DNA of 64,000 bases from Aliidongia dinghuensis (GTDB lineage: Bacteria > Pseudomonadota > Alphaproteobacteria > ATCC43930 > CGMCC-115725): assembly GCF_014643535.1 (NCBI RefSeq), contig NZ_BMJQ01000014.1:62001-126000 (forward strand), given 5' to 3'. A program made the position numbers and the translations under genes. The stretch's first letter is position 1; the number at the start of each line of letters is the position of its first letter. This document shows positions 47,178 to 55,789 of the stretch, in pieces. The notes beneath the pieces are model-generated. The model searched no databases. It was not told the origin of the DNA and worked only from the letters and a program-made list of their open reading frames with translations.

Positions 47178-47653
47178 CGGCGTGCCGGCTTGTCGCGCAG
47201 CAGCAGCACCGCCTCGCCCTCGCTGCCGGTGAGCACGAGCCGGTCCGACGCGATCGAACGGACTGTCCAGCCGCCGAGCGTCTCGCCCTCGTGCACGCGC
47301 AGCAGCTTCCGGTCGTTTTCCGGACGCACGAGCGCAATCCGCTCAGGTCCAGAGGTCAGGATGCCAGTGAGCTTAAAATGCTGCTCGACCGCGGACAGCG
47401 CGGCATCGCCTGAGGCGGGCGGCCGGCGGCTCTGGCTGAACAGCGGTCGCTGGGTCACGGCCGCATAGGCTTCGAGCGGCCCGAGTGATGTCGCCGCAGA
47501 CGGCGGTGCCGGCGCGGCCGAGGGCGACGTCGTCCGGCTCGGCTCGGGCGAGGCTGGCTCCCGCCCGAACGTCTGCCATTCGGCACCGATCACGGCGGCG
47601 AGCAGCACGCAGGCCGCGGCCCAAGCGAGGGTGTTCGATCGGCCGAGCCTCAT
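47174..47653 (-). CDS. GspC/GspN-like inner-membrane component of type II secretion
   Basis: A 159-aa bitopic protein: one N-terminal membrane helix (TLAWAAACVLLAAVIGAEW), a Pro/Ser/Ala-rich linker, and a small domain with QRPLFSQSRRP, FKLTGILTSGPERIALVRP and LGGWTVRSIASDRLVL. This matches the homology region that GspC uses to contact the secretin. The PDZ or coiled domain at the C-terminus of enterobacterial GspC is absent. It is the last gene of the gspE-to-C unit and overlaps gspM (ATGA). Naming between GspC and GspN is uncertain. Confidence 0.75.
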   Translation of the reverse strand: MRLGRSNTLAWAAACVLLAAVIGAEWQTFGREPASPEPSRTTSPSAAPAPPSAATSLGPLEAYAAVTQRPLFSQSRRPPASGDAALSAVEQHFKLTGILTSGPERIALVRPENDRKLLRVHEGETLGGWTVRSIASDRLVLTGSEGEAVLLLRDKPARR

Positions 47654-48228
47654 GGCGCGCCTCGCAAGAAACCGTAGAGATCGACCGAGAAGTCCAGCAG
47701 CACCCGGTCCGGATTGCGCTCGACCTGCCGGTCGGCCGCCTTGGTGCGGATGCTGAGACCGTCGAGCACCAGGGTCGGCGACCCGGCCTCCGCCGCATAG
47801 AGCACCCGCTGGATCGCCGGCAATGTCATGGACATCTCGCCGCGCACACCGACGCGGCGGAAGCCGCCGATCTGCCAGACCGGCAGCACCTGCGTGCTCT
47901 TGAGTTCGCCATGAACCGAGTCGACCAGGGTCTTGAGCCGCGCCTGCAGGTCGGCGGCGGCCAGGGTCTCGTTCGGCGCGGCGAGGAAGCCCTGGCTCGC
48001 ACGCGTCTCGCGGACGAGCCGCTCCCGCTCGGCCCGAAGTTCCGGCAACCGCTCGGCGAACGCCCGATAGCGCGCCGACAGCGCGTCGAGCCGCGCGATC
48101 TCGGCCATGCGCGCCGCATACGCGTCGAGCACGGGATCGACGACGAGTGCCTTCAGCGCGAGGAGTGCCAGGCCGAGGAGGACGAGCGCTGCGGCCCTAC
48201 CGACCCAGGTCGGCCGATGAGGCGTCAT
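47650..48228 (-). CDS. gspM: Type II secretion protein GspM
   Basis: A 192-aa bitopic protein with one N-terminal membrane helix (AAALVLLGLALLALKALVVD), a coiled segment of about 60 residues and a ferredoxin-like periplasmic domain (LPVWQIGGFRRVGVRGEMSM). It matches GspM, which partners GspL in the inner-membrane platform. It overlaps gspL and the gspC-like gene by 4 bp each. Confidence 0.85.
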   Translation of the reverse strand: MTPHRPTWVGRAAALVLLGLALLALKALVVDPVLDAYAARMAEIARLDALSARYRAFAERLPELRAERERLVRETRASQGFLAAPNETLAAADLQARLKTLVDSVHGELKSTQVLPVWQIGGFRRVGVRGEMSMTLPAIQRVLYAAEAGSPTLVLDGLSIRTKAADRQVERNPDRVLLDFSVDLYGFLRGAP

Positions 48229-49298
48229 GGCGCGGCCCTCCCCGCGACCTCAGCCGCGATGTTGAACTGCTCCTGCACGCTGTGCGGCGCTTGCGTCACC
48301 GGCGAACGGAACGACGGCTTCGCAAAGAAGCCCGAGCGATCGAGCAGGGCGATGACCGACGAGGCCGACGCCGTCGATCCGGTGATCGCGACCGCATCGC
48401 CCGACATCTCGAATGCGGTCAGCCAGGTGTCGTCGGGCAGCAGCTTGGTCAGCGCGTCGAGCGTCCGGGTCGGCGACGGCGCCGCGCGCTTGCGTTCGCC
48501 GAGAAACCCCGCGTCCCGGCTGCGGGCCTGGATCTCGGCCTCCAGCCGGAGCGCTTCATCCGCCTCGCGCTTTTCCGCTGCGACCACGTCCGTGAGCGTA
48601 TCGATGTGCTGCTGCATGCGGACGAGCGGCACCACGATCGTCGCGGCGGCCAGCACGACGGCCAGGCCGGCAAGCAGCCCGGGCACGCCGCGGCGCCATG
48701 ACCGGCTGCCGATCGATGCTTCGCGCCCCCGGAGGTCGGGCGAGGCCAGTGGATAATGCTCGTCACCCGCGACTTCGACCCGAGAGGGTGCCACGCCCAG
48801 CGCCGTCGCGCGCGCAACCAGGGCATCGACCGCGGCCCGCGCGGCGATCGTGAGTTCGACCCGCAGCTGGGCCCGCGCCCGATCGCGCTCGACCACGCGG
48901 AAGGCGTGATAGACCGTCTCGGGCGGATAGGGTGAGCGGCGCGGCAATTCGAACTCGACGGCATCCGCGAGATTGCGCTCTGCGGCGAGCGGCAGCGGCA
49001 GGATCGAGCGGAGCGCAATCTCTGCCGGCAGCTGGATCGTCGCGGCCGAGAGGCGGCGCGCCGCCACCAGCCGCTCGACTTCGGCGGCGCCCTCGCCCAC
49101 GGCAACCATCTCGGCGCCCTTGCGGATCGAGAGGCACAAGTCGCCAGTCGCAGCTGGTGCCACCACCCATTCGCTCTTCGCCGCCGCAATCCGGCGCCGG
49201 AGCCGCTCGGGCAAAGAGGCGCGCAATTCGCCGAGCCACCAGCCGAGGGCGCGGCGCGCGACGATGGAGAAGGTCGAGAAGGTGCTGGTCACCATCAT
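48225..49298 (-). CDS. gspL: Type II secretion protein GspL
   Basis: A 357-aa bitopic protein. The cytoplasmic half resembles the actin-like/PilM-type GspL domain that binds GspE (LPAEIALRSILPLPLAAERN and DAVEFELPRRSPYPPETVYH). A membrane helix (VPGLLAGLAVVLAAATIVVP) at about 212-232 precedes a PilN-like periplasmic domain. The ATG at 49298 is used; the open frame reaches a TTG 6 codons earlier. Confidence 0.88.
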   Translation of the reverse strand: MMVTSTFSTFSIVARRALGWWLGELRASLPERLRRRIAAAKSEWVVAPAATGDLCLSIRKGAEMVAVGEGAAEVERLVAARRLSAATIQLPAEIALRSILPLPLAAERNLADAVEFELPRRSPYPPETVYHAFRVVERDRARAQLRVELTIAARAAVDALVARATALGVAPSRVEVAGDEHYPLASPDLRGREASIGSRSWRRGVPGLLAGLAVVLAAATIVVPLVRMQQHIDTLTDVVAAEKREADEALRLEAEIQARSRDAGFLGERKRAAPSPTRTLDALTKLLPDDTWLTAFEMSGDAVAITGSTASASSVIALLDRSGFFAKPSFRSPVTQAPHSVQEQFNIAAEVAGRAAP

Positions 49299-49328
49299 GG
49301 TCGGGCGGTCATCCAAGAGAGCCGGACG

Positions 49329-49940
49329 TCATTGGAACCCGGCCTCGGCCGGACGCGGCGCTACGACGAGATCGGGCGCTGACGAACCATCGGCGAAGGT
49401 AATACGAAGGCGGACGAGTGCCGGCAGCCCCCAGGCGCCGGGCCAACGGTCATGCCAGCCCGGCCGTCCGGCGCCGACGTCGGCGCCGAAATAGGCGAAG
49501 CGCGCGGCGCCGACCCCGTCGAGCAGCACCGAGCGGGACTGGCGCGCGTCACCGAGGGCGCCGGCACGGAACACCAGCCGATGCCGCCCGCCCTCGTCCT
49601 CGACGCCGAGCCGCTCGGCATGGAACGCGCCCGGCGCCAGATAGACCGGCGGCGGGCCGACGAAGCGCAGGCCATTCGCCGTGCCGTCGAACGCGACGGC
49701 GTCCTCACCATCTCCCGTCGGCAGCGGGCGCGCATCGGCCAGCACCCGCTCAAGGAAATTGCTGGTGAGCGCTAGCCCGGACGCCCGGTCAAGCCGGTCC
49801 GTGCCGCCAGCAACGAGATGGCCGATCGTGCGCAACCCGCCGGACAGCAGGACCGACATCAGCCCGAAGATCGCGAGCACGACCAGCAGCTCGAGGAGCG
49901 TGAAGCCGGCAGTGCCCTCGCTGGACTGGCGGGCCGTCAT
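49329..49940 (-). CDS. gspJ: Type II secretion minor pseudopilin GspJ
   Basis: A 203-aa pseudopilin. The prepilin peptidase site is GTAG-FTLLELLVVLAIFGLM with Glu at +5. The C-terminal head has GVGAARFAYFGADVG and LPALVRLRITFADG, typical for GspJ. Its ATG overlaps the gspI stop by 4 bp. It forms the tip complex with GspI and GspK. Confidence 0.92.
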   Translation of the reverse strand: MTARQSSEGTAGFTLLELLVVLAIFGLMSVLLSGGLRTIGHLVAGGTDRLDRASGLALTSNFLERVLADARPLPTGDGEDAVAFDGTANGLRFVGPPPVYLAPGAFHAERLGVEDEGGRHRLVFRAGALGDARQSRSVLLDGVGAARFAYFGADVGAGRPGWHDRWPGAWGLPALVRLRITFADGSSAPDLVVAPRPAEAGFQ

Positions 49941-50374
49941 CGCGGCGCCCCCAGGCGGATGGTCTGGAGCGCCACGGCCCGCCGCGCGGTACCGTCGGGC
50001 CACGACACGCTCGCCGCCAGGACATAGGGCACCAGATAACCGTTGGCGGCGATATCGCTCTCGCGCCGGACCGTGGCGCGGACGTGGAAGCGCCCTTGGT
50101 CGAGTTCCGCCACGTCGCCGTCGCGGAGCGGCGCCACCGTGCCCATCGCCTCGAGCGTCGATTCGGCGAGTGCTGCCGCCGAGGTCTCGGCCTCAGCCCG
50201 CGCCATTCCGGTAAGCGCGCTTCTGGTGAGCCCGAACAGCGCGCCCAGGGCCAGCACCGCAATGGCAAGCGCGATCAGCACCTCGATCAAGGTGAAACCC
50301 CGGTCATTGCGGGCTCTCGACGGTGACCCGGCCCGTGACCCAGTCGACGCGCACGTCGAGACGGCGAGTACCAT
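49937..50374 (-). CDS. gspI: Type II secretion minor pseudopilin GspI, start uncertain
   Basis: The frame contains the prepilin motif DRG-FTLIEVLIALAIAVLALG and a GspI-type head (SWPDGTARRAVALQTIRLG). The only ATG in frame (50374) would give an unusually long 29-residue leader lying wholly inside gspH. An ATG that overlaps the gspH stop (50307, ATGA) matches the arrangement of the other gsp genes, but it is one base out of frame. A single extra base in the ACCGG that follows would give MTRGFTLIEV. Either a 1-nt deletion or sequencing error, or an unusual start, is likely. Confidence 0.8.
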   Translation of the reverse strand: MVLAVSTCASTGSRAGSPSRARNDRGFTLIEVLIALAIAVLALGALFGLTRSALTGMARAEAETSAAALAESTLEAMGTVAPLRDGDVAELDQGRFHVRATVRRESDIAANGYLVPYVLAASVSWPDGTARRAVALQTIRLGAPR

Positions 50375-50774
50375 CGGCGAGCGCCACGCCGCCGCCGGTC
50401 GAGCTGCCATCCGGAAAGAAGCGGATGGCGCCGGCCGCGCGGCCGAGCTGTTCGCCCTCGACCGTGAGCATGGCGAGGCGGAGGCCGGACGGCAGGTGTC
50501 GAGTTCGGCCCGGCCCGCCCTCAAATGCGCCGGTCGCGAGGTCGAGCGCGAATTCCGCCGGCCGCCCCTCGTCGATCGCCCGGGCCCGCGCCCGCTGCAT
50601 CTGGTCGGCCAGCTCATGGGCGGCACTCCTGAGGCGGGCACCGCCGTCGAGACGCGACAGCACCGGCGCCGCCATGGCGAAGACCGTGGCGACGAGCGCC
50701 AGGCACACCAGGAGCTCGATGAGCGTGAACCCGGCAGCACCGGCGCGGGTTCGAGCGACGGCCCCGCATGTCAT
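50304..50774 (-). CDS. gspH: Type II secretion minor pseudopilin GspH
   Basis: A 156-aa pseudopilin with prepilin site GAAG-FTLIELLVCLALVATVF and a GspH-like head (RSAAHELADQMQRARARAID). It directly follows gspF with a 4-bp overlap. In most type II loci gspG, the major pseudopilin, lies between gspF and gspH; it is absent here. A GspG role for this protein is unlikely because the conserved GspG core after the helix is not seen. Confidence 0.88.
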   Translation of the reverse strand: MTCGAVARTRAGAAGFTLIELLVCLALVATVFAMAAPVLSRLDGGARLRSAAHELADQMQRARARAIDEGRPAEFALDLATGAFEGGPGRTRHLPSGLRLAMLTVEGEQLGRAAGAIRFFPDGSSTGGGVALADGTRRLDVRVDWVTGRVTVESPQ

Positions 50775-52018
50775 GCCGCGACGTCATAGACGCTGAGGAT
50801 CGCCGTCAGCAGCGCACCGACGATGGCCGCGACGACGGCGCCGAGCAGGATGGTGACGGCCGGGACCAGCAATGCCAGCAGACGAGCGATGCCGCGCCGC
50901 GCCTCCTCGTCGAAGATCTCGCCCAGCTTCAAGAGCATGTCCTCGAGCCGGCCCGCTTCCTCGCCGGCGCGGATCAGCTGCACGGCGAGCGGCGGAATGC
51001 CCGGCGCCTCGGCAAGCGCCGTGGCCATCGGCTTGCCCGCTTCGAGGGCCGCGCCGAGCGGCGCCAGGGCGCCGGCGATCGCCCGGTTGCCGACGGCTTC
51101 TTCGGCGATCTTGAGTGCTGCGAGCGGCGAGAGGCCGTTGCCGAGCAGGGTGCCGAGGGTCAGCGCGAAACGCCCGATCTCGAGCTTCACGACGATGTCG
51201 CCGAGCCGCGGCAAGCGCAGCAGCCACGCGTCGCGCCATCGCCGGACGTCCGGCCGCTTCAGCGCCTCCCGCCCGGCGAGCGCCGCCAAGCCGGCAAAGA
51301 CCAGCGCCGCCCAGCCATAGCCGTTCACCAGGTCGGATGCCGTCAGCACCGCCTCGGCCGCAAACGGCAGAGGGCCGGCGCTCTGCTCCAGCATCGGTCG
51401 GAACTGCGGCACGACGTTGCCCAGCAGCATCGCGACCGTGCCGGCACCGGTCAGCAGCACCAGGCTCGGATAGATCAGCGCCGACGTCGCTTCATCCGCG
51501 ATCGCGAGCGAGCGGCGCAGATAGTCGGCGATCCGGCGCAGCGCACGATCGAGCGAGCCGCCCGCCTCGCCGGCGCGCACCATGCCGATGTAGAAGCGCG
51601 GGAAGAAACCGCCCTCAGCCGCCATGGCGTCGGCGAGCGTGCTGCCGGAGCGGACGCGATCCAGTACGGCCTGCACGACCTCCCGGTCGTCCGGCCGGTT
51701 GAGGATGTGCTTTGCGAGGTCGAGCGTCCGGTCGAGCGCCAGCCCGGCCTCGAGCAGGGTCGCGAGCTGCTCGGTCAGCGCCAGCAGCTGGCGCTCCGAC
51801 CGGCGCCCCAATGAGCGGCGGGGCTTCATGAGCGGCGCCGTCAGGATATGGGCCGGCAGCAGGCGGGCGAGACGGCGCTCCGACGCCACTTCGGCGCGGA
51901 TCGGCACATGGCCGAGGCGATGCAGTTCGGCCACGATCGCCGCCCGGCTCTCGCCCTCCATCTCGCCGGTGACGAGCTTGCCAGACCCGGCAACCGCCTC
52001 GTAGCGATAGAGCGCCAT
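50771..52018 (-). CDS. gspF: Type II secretion inner-membrane platform protein GspF
   Basis: A 415-aa polytopic protein with the two GspF/PilC repeats: LTEQLATLLEAGLALDRTLD in the first and FALTLGTLLGNGLSPLAALK in the second. Each repeat is followed by hydrophobic helices; the last one (LLALLVPAVTILLGAVVAAI) is at the C-terminus. The ATG of MALYRYEAVAG is used and lies 6 bp after the gspE stop. Confidence 0.94.
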   Translation of the reverse strand: MALYRYEAVAGSGKLVTGEMEGESRAAIVAELHRLGHVPIRAEVASERRLARLLPAHILTAPLMKPRRSLGRRSERQLLALTEQLATLLEAGLALDRTLDLAKHILNRPDDREVVQAVLDRVRSGSTLADAMAAEGGFFPRFYIGMVRAGEAGGSLDRALRRIADYLRRSLAIADEATSALIYPSLVLLTGAGTVAMLLGNVVPQFRPMLEQSAGPLPFAAEAVLTASDLVNGYGWAALVFAGLAALAGREALKRPDVRRWRDAWLLRLPRLGDIVVKLEIGRFALTLGTLLGNGLSPLAALKIAEEAVGNRAIAGALAPLGAALEAGKPMATALAEAPGIPPLAVQLIRAGEEAGRLEDMLLKLGEIFDEEARRGIARLLALLVPAVTILLGAVVAAIVGALLTAILSVYDVAA

Positions 52019-52024
52019 GACCAA

Positions 52025-53731
52025 TCACGGCTCCCGCGTCACGAGCAGCACCTCTTCGAGCGTGGTCACACCGGCGAGTGCCTTCGCGAGCCCGTCCTCG
52101 AACATCGGCACCATGCCCTCCTCGACCGCAAGCCGGTGGATCTCGGCCGCCTCGGCACGCCGCAGCACCAGGCGGCGGATCGGATCGCTCATGACCAAGA
52201 GTTCGGCAACGGCGAAGCGGCCGCGATAGCCGGTGCCGTGGCAGGCGGCGCAGCCGCGCGCGCGATGGAACTGGAGCGGTCCGGCCGTCTCCGGCAGCCG
52301 CAGCTCACGGGCCAGTTCCGGCGCCGCTTGATACGGTTCGGCGCAGGCCGGGCAGAGCCGGCGCACCAGGCGTTGCGCCCAGATCCCGGTGACGGTCGAG
52401 GTCACGAGGTAATTGTCGACGCCCATGTCGATGAGCCGGGCGATCGTCGCCGCGGCGCCGTTCGTGTGCAGCGTCGACAGCACCAGATGGCCGGTGAGTG
52501 CCGCCTGGACCGCGATCTGCGCGGTTTCGAGGTCGCGCATCTCGCCGATCATGACGACGTCCGGGTCCTGGCGCAGGATCGAGCGCAGCACGCTTGCGAA
52601 ATCGAGCCCGATCTGCGGCTTGACCTGGATCTGGTTGACGCCGTCGACCTGGTACTCAACCGGGTCTTCGACGGTGAACAGCTTCTTCTCCGGCGCGTTG
52701 AGCCGCATCAGCGATGTATAGAGCGTCGTCGTCTTGCCGCTGCCGGTCGGCCCGGTGACAAGCAGGATGCCCTGCGGCCGGTCGAGCAGATCGCAATAGC
52801 GGCGGATGAGCGGCGGCTCGAATCCCAGGCTCGGCAGGTCGCCGGCCAGGCTCGACCGGTCGAGGATGCGCAGCACCACGCTTTCGCCGTAGAGCGTGGG
52901 CGAGGTCGAGACGCGCAGGTCATAGTCTTGGCCCTGCACCGTCGTCCGGATCCGACCGTCCTGCGGCAGGCGCCGCTCGGCGATGTTGAGCTTCGCCATG
53001 ATCTTGATGCGCGAGGTGATCGCCGCCCTCAGGCGAAACGGCGGCGCCTCGACATCACGCAGCTGCCCGTCGATCCGGTAGCGGACGGCGAGCCGGTTCT
53101 GGAACGGCTCGATGTGGATGTCGGAGGCGCGCGCCTCGACCGCGCGGGCGATCAGCTGGCCGACCAGCTTGATGACCGGCGCCTCGCTCGCAAGGTCGCG
53201 GAGCCGGTCGGCATCCTCGAGCAACTCGTCGTCGTCCCCCACCCCGCTGCGCGGCGTCTCGTCCGATTGCGGCCCTGCCGGCCGATAGAGGCGCTGATAG
53301 GCCGCCTCGAGCTCCGACGGGATGGCGACCAACGGTCGGATCGCCCGAGCCACGACAAGCGCCATCGCGCGCCGCGCGTGGTCGTCGAACGGATCGACCA
53401 TGGCGAGCGCCAACTCGTCGGCGCTCTCGGACAGCGGCACGATGCCGTTCTGGTGCAGGAAGCCGGTGTTGAGCCGATCCGCGAGCACGGGCTCGGCCGG
53501 ATAATCGACCGGCCCGGCGAGAGGAAGGCCGAGCTCGGCCGCGACCACCTCGGCCACGTCGCGCTCGCCGGCGAAGCCGAGCTTGATCAGCAGCGCCTCG
53601 AGACGTTCCTCTGTGCCCGCCTGCAGGCGCAACGCCCGGTCGAACGCCGCCGGGTCGAGCTTGCCGCGTTCGATCAGGCCATCGGCCACCGCGCGCTCGA
53701 ACAGCCTGCGTTCCGCCCCCTGGGTCACCAT
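52025..53731 (-). CDS. gspE: Type II secretion ATPase GspE
   Basis: A 568-aa cytoplasmic ATPase. The N-terminal domain (residues 1-150) binds GspL. Walker A is GPTGSGKTTTLY, the Asp box is FTVEDPVEYQVDGVNQIQV, Walker B is PDVVMIGEMRDLETA, and the His box is HLVLSTLHTNGA. The four-Cys zinc motif is present (CPAC...CAAC). All catalytic parts are intact. It is the first gene of the eight-gene gsp unit on this strand, 234 bp from the divergent phospholipase gene. Confidence 0.95.
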   Translation of the reverse strand: MVTQGAERRLFERAVADGLIERGKLDPAAFDRALRLQAGTEERLEALLIKLGFAGERDVAEVVAAELGLPLAGPVDYPAEPVLADRLNTGFLHQNGIVPLSESADELALAMVDPFDDHARRAMALVVARAIRPLVAIPSELEAAYQRLYRPAGPQSDETPRSGVGDDDELLEDADRLRDLASEAPVIKLVGQLIARAVEARASDIHIEPFQNRLAVRYRIDGQLRDVEAPPFRLRAAITSRIKIMAKLNIAERRLPQDGRIRTTVQGQDYDLRVSTSPTLYGESVVLRILDRSSLAGDLPSLGFEPPLIRRYCDLLDRPQGILLVTGPTGSGKTTTLYTSLMRLNAPEKKLFTVEDPVEYQVDGVNQIQVKPQIGLDFASVLRSILRQDPDVVMIGEMRDLETAQIAVQAALTGHLVLSTLHTNGAAATIARLIDMGVDNYLVTSTVTGIWAQRLVRRLCPACAEPYQAAPELARELRLPETAGPLQFHRARGCAACHGTGYRGRFAVAELLVMSDPIRRLVLRRAEAAEIHRLAVEEGMVPMFEDGLAKALAGVTTLEEVLLVTREP

Positions 53732-53900
53732 CTCGCGTTTTCCGACCGCACCATCGGCCGTTTATAGCGCCGGCATCTGACAGTTCTGTGACGGCCAACC
53801 GCTGCGCGGGAGCTTTCTTAATTTTGTATGTACGCTGGCGAAATTTCCGAAAACCGAAACACGGCCGTCATTTAACAATTTTATAAAATCCCGCGCATTT

Positions 53901-53930
53901 AGCCGGCCAGGCATCGAGGCCGGCTTTTTC
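53901..53930 (+). terminator. Intrinsic terminator in the leader of the phospholipase gene
   Basis: AGCCGGCC and GGCCGGCT form an 8-bp GC-rich stem with a 9-nt loop, followed by TTTTTC, only 35 bp upstream of the phospholipase ATG. No gene ends upstream on this strand for over 6 kb. If transcription starts upstream of it, it would act as an attenuator. Confidence 0.6.
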
Positions 53931-53965
53931 GATTTTCCCGGCTTCGATTTTCCTGGGGTGGAAAC

Positions 53966-55705
53966 ATGCACATCAAGTCCGCGTCGATTTTACGGAAGGC
54001 CGTGGCAAGCACGCTTATGGCTGCCACGTCGCTCAGCACCACGCTCGTTCCGATGTCCGCCCTGGCTGCGACCACCGGCACGGCCACGCCGATCCAGCAT
54101 GTCGTCGTGCTGTTTCAGGAGAACGTCTCGTTCGACCATTATTTCGGCACCTATCCGAAGGCCGCCAACAACGGCGGCGAGACGACCTTCGCCGGCGTCG
54201 CGGCGCCGAGCTTCACCGCCAAGACGAACACGCCGGACGTGGCCGGCCTGACGCCGGCTCTGCTGACGCACAACCCGAACAAGGATACGAGCGGCAACGC
54301 CGCCAACCCGTTCCGGTTCCTGCCGTCGCAGGCCTTCACCTGCAGCATGAACCATGCCTACACGGGTGAAGAGGCCGCGGCCGACAAGGGCCTGATGGAT
54401 CAGTACCCGCAGAACAACGCCAACCGCGGCAACGGCTGCGACCCGGCCGGCTCGACCGTCATGGGCTATTACGACGGCAACCTCGTGACCGCCTACTGGA
54501 CCTACGCACAGCATTACACGCTGAGCGACAACAGCTACGGCACGAACTTCGGTCCGTCGACGCCGGGTGCGCTCAACCTGATTTCGGGCAACACCTACGG
54601 CGGCCAGCTGCCGATCGCGACCTCCTCGGGCAATGCCTACGATCCGGGCAACACGACGGGCGAGCAGGACGTGAGCCTGCTGAACGATCTCGACGCCTAT
54701 CTCGACGATTGCGGCGGCGACAAGGGCGGCACGGCCCATGCCGCGACGCTGCAGATGAACGGCCCGAACATCGGCGACCTGATGAACGCCAAGGGTGTTA
54801 CCTGGGGCTGGTTCCAGGGCGGCTTCGCGCCGACCCAGGCCGCGACCTTCGACGGCAACGGCAACATGCTGACCCCGGCCGTGTGCGGCGCCACCCACAC
54901 GGGCCACCAGGTCACCGTCAACGGCACGACCTACACGGTGCCGAACCCGACGATCAATTTCACGGGCGACATCCATACGAACGTCGCGGACTATTCCTCG
55001 CACCACGCGCCGTTCATGTACTACCCGAACACCCGGAACCCGCATCACCTGCGCCCGACCTCGGTCGCGGCGATCGGCACGACGGACCAGGCCAACCACA
55101 ACTACGACACCAGCGACTTCTTCGCGGCACTCGCCAACGGCAACCTGCCGGCGGTCAGCTTCATCAAGGCACCGGCCTATCAGGACGGCCATCCGGGCAA
55201 CTCGGACCCGCTGACCGAGCAGGCCTGGATCGTGTCGACCATCAATGCGATCCAGCAGTCCTCGGCCTGGGGCACCACGGCGATCATCATCGCCTATGAC
55301 GATTCGGACGGCTGGTACGACCATGCCATGCCGACGAACGTGCGCCAGTCGACGATCAGCGCCGACGCGCTGACCGGCACCGCCGCCTGCGGCACCGCGC
55401 CCACCGGTGGCGTCCAGGGCCGTTGCGGCTTCGGCCCGCGCCTGCCCATGATCCTGGTCTCGCCCTACGCCAAGACCAACTTCGTCGACCACACGCTGAC
55501 CGACCAGTCGTCGATCATCGCGTTCGTCGAGAAGAACTGGAACCTCGGCTTCATCGACGGCCCGACGGCGCCGACCTACGGCTCGGGCTCGACCGACCGC
55601 TACGCCGGTGCGCTCGACGGCATGTTCGACTTCGTCGACGCGCCCAACACCCGCCAGCTCCAGCTCGACCCGATCAAGGGCACGATCGTCGGCAAGGCCT
55701 GGTAA
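53966..55705 (+). CDS. Exported phosphoesterase / phospholipase C family protein
   Basis: A 579-aa protein with a Sec signal peptide (cleavage near MSALA-ATTG). It belongs to the phosphoesterase family PF04185 (phospholipase C, AcpA-type acid phosphatase). Metal and catalytic motifs are visible: VVVLFQENVSFDHYFGTYP, NLISGNTYGG, IIIAYDDSDGWYDHAMP and RLPMILVSPYAK. It would hydrolyse phosphodiester or phosphomonoester bonds outside the cell. It stands beside the gsp genes and is the best candidate substrate for that system. Codon use is like that of a strongly expressed gene. Confidence 0.9.
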   Translation: MHIKSASILRKAVASTLMAATSLSTTLVPMSALAATTGTATPIQHVVVLFQENVSFDHYFGTYPKAANNGGETTFAGVAAPSFTAKTNTPDVAGLTPALLTHNPNKDTSGNAANPFRFLPSQAFTCSMNHAYTGEEAAADKGLMDQYPQNNANRGNGCDPAGSTVMGYYDGNLVTAYWTYAQHYTLSDNSYGTNFGPSTPGALNLISGNTYGGQLPIATSSGNAYDPGNTTGEQDVSLLNDLDAYLDDCGGDKGGTAHAATLQMNGPNIGDLMNAKGVTWGWFQGGFAPTQAATFDGNGNMLTPAVCGATHTGHQVTVNGTTYTVPNPTINFTGDIHTNVADYSSHHAPFMYYPNTRNPHHLRPTSVAAIGTTDQANHNYDTSDFFAALANGNLPAVSFIKAPAYQDGHPGNSDPLTEQAWIVSTINAIQQSSAWGTTAIIIAYDDSDGWYDHAMPTNVRQSTISADALTGTAACGTAPTGGVQGRCGFGPRLPMILVSPYAKTNFVDHTLTDQSSIIAFVEKNWNLGFIDGPTAPTYGSGSTDRYAGALDGMFDFVDAPNTRQLQLDPIKGTIVGKAW

Positions 55706-55718
55706 GTCCCGCGCGCCA

Positions 55719-55753
55719 GGCGACGGTCCGGGGCCCCGCTCCGGACCGTCGCC
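55719..55753 (+). terminator. Terminator after the phospholipase gene
   Basis: GGCGACGGTCCGG and CCGGACCGTCGCC form a 13-bp perfect stem with a 9-nt loop, 13 bp after the stop. No T run follows, so it may also serve as an mRNA 3'-end stabiliser. Confidence 0.65.
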
Positions 55754-55789
55754 CTCCCCCGGGGCCCCTATCGATAACGGAGATTTCCC

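Noticed and set aside
53777-53792. Pho-box-like CTGACAGTTCTGTGAC ahead of the phospholipase gene
   Set aside because: The two half-sites are 9 bp apart where a PhoB box has an 11-bp repeat, and the bases fit only partly; too weak to call.
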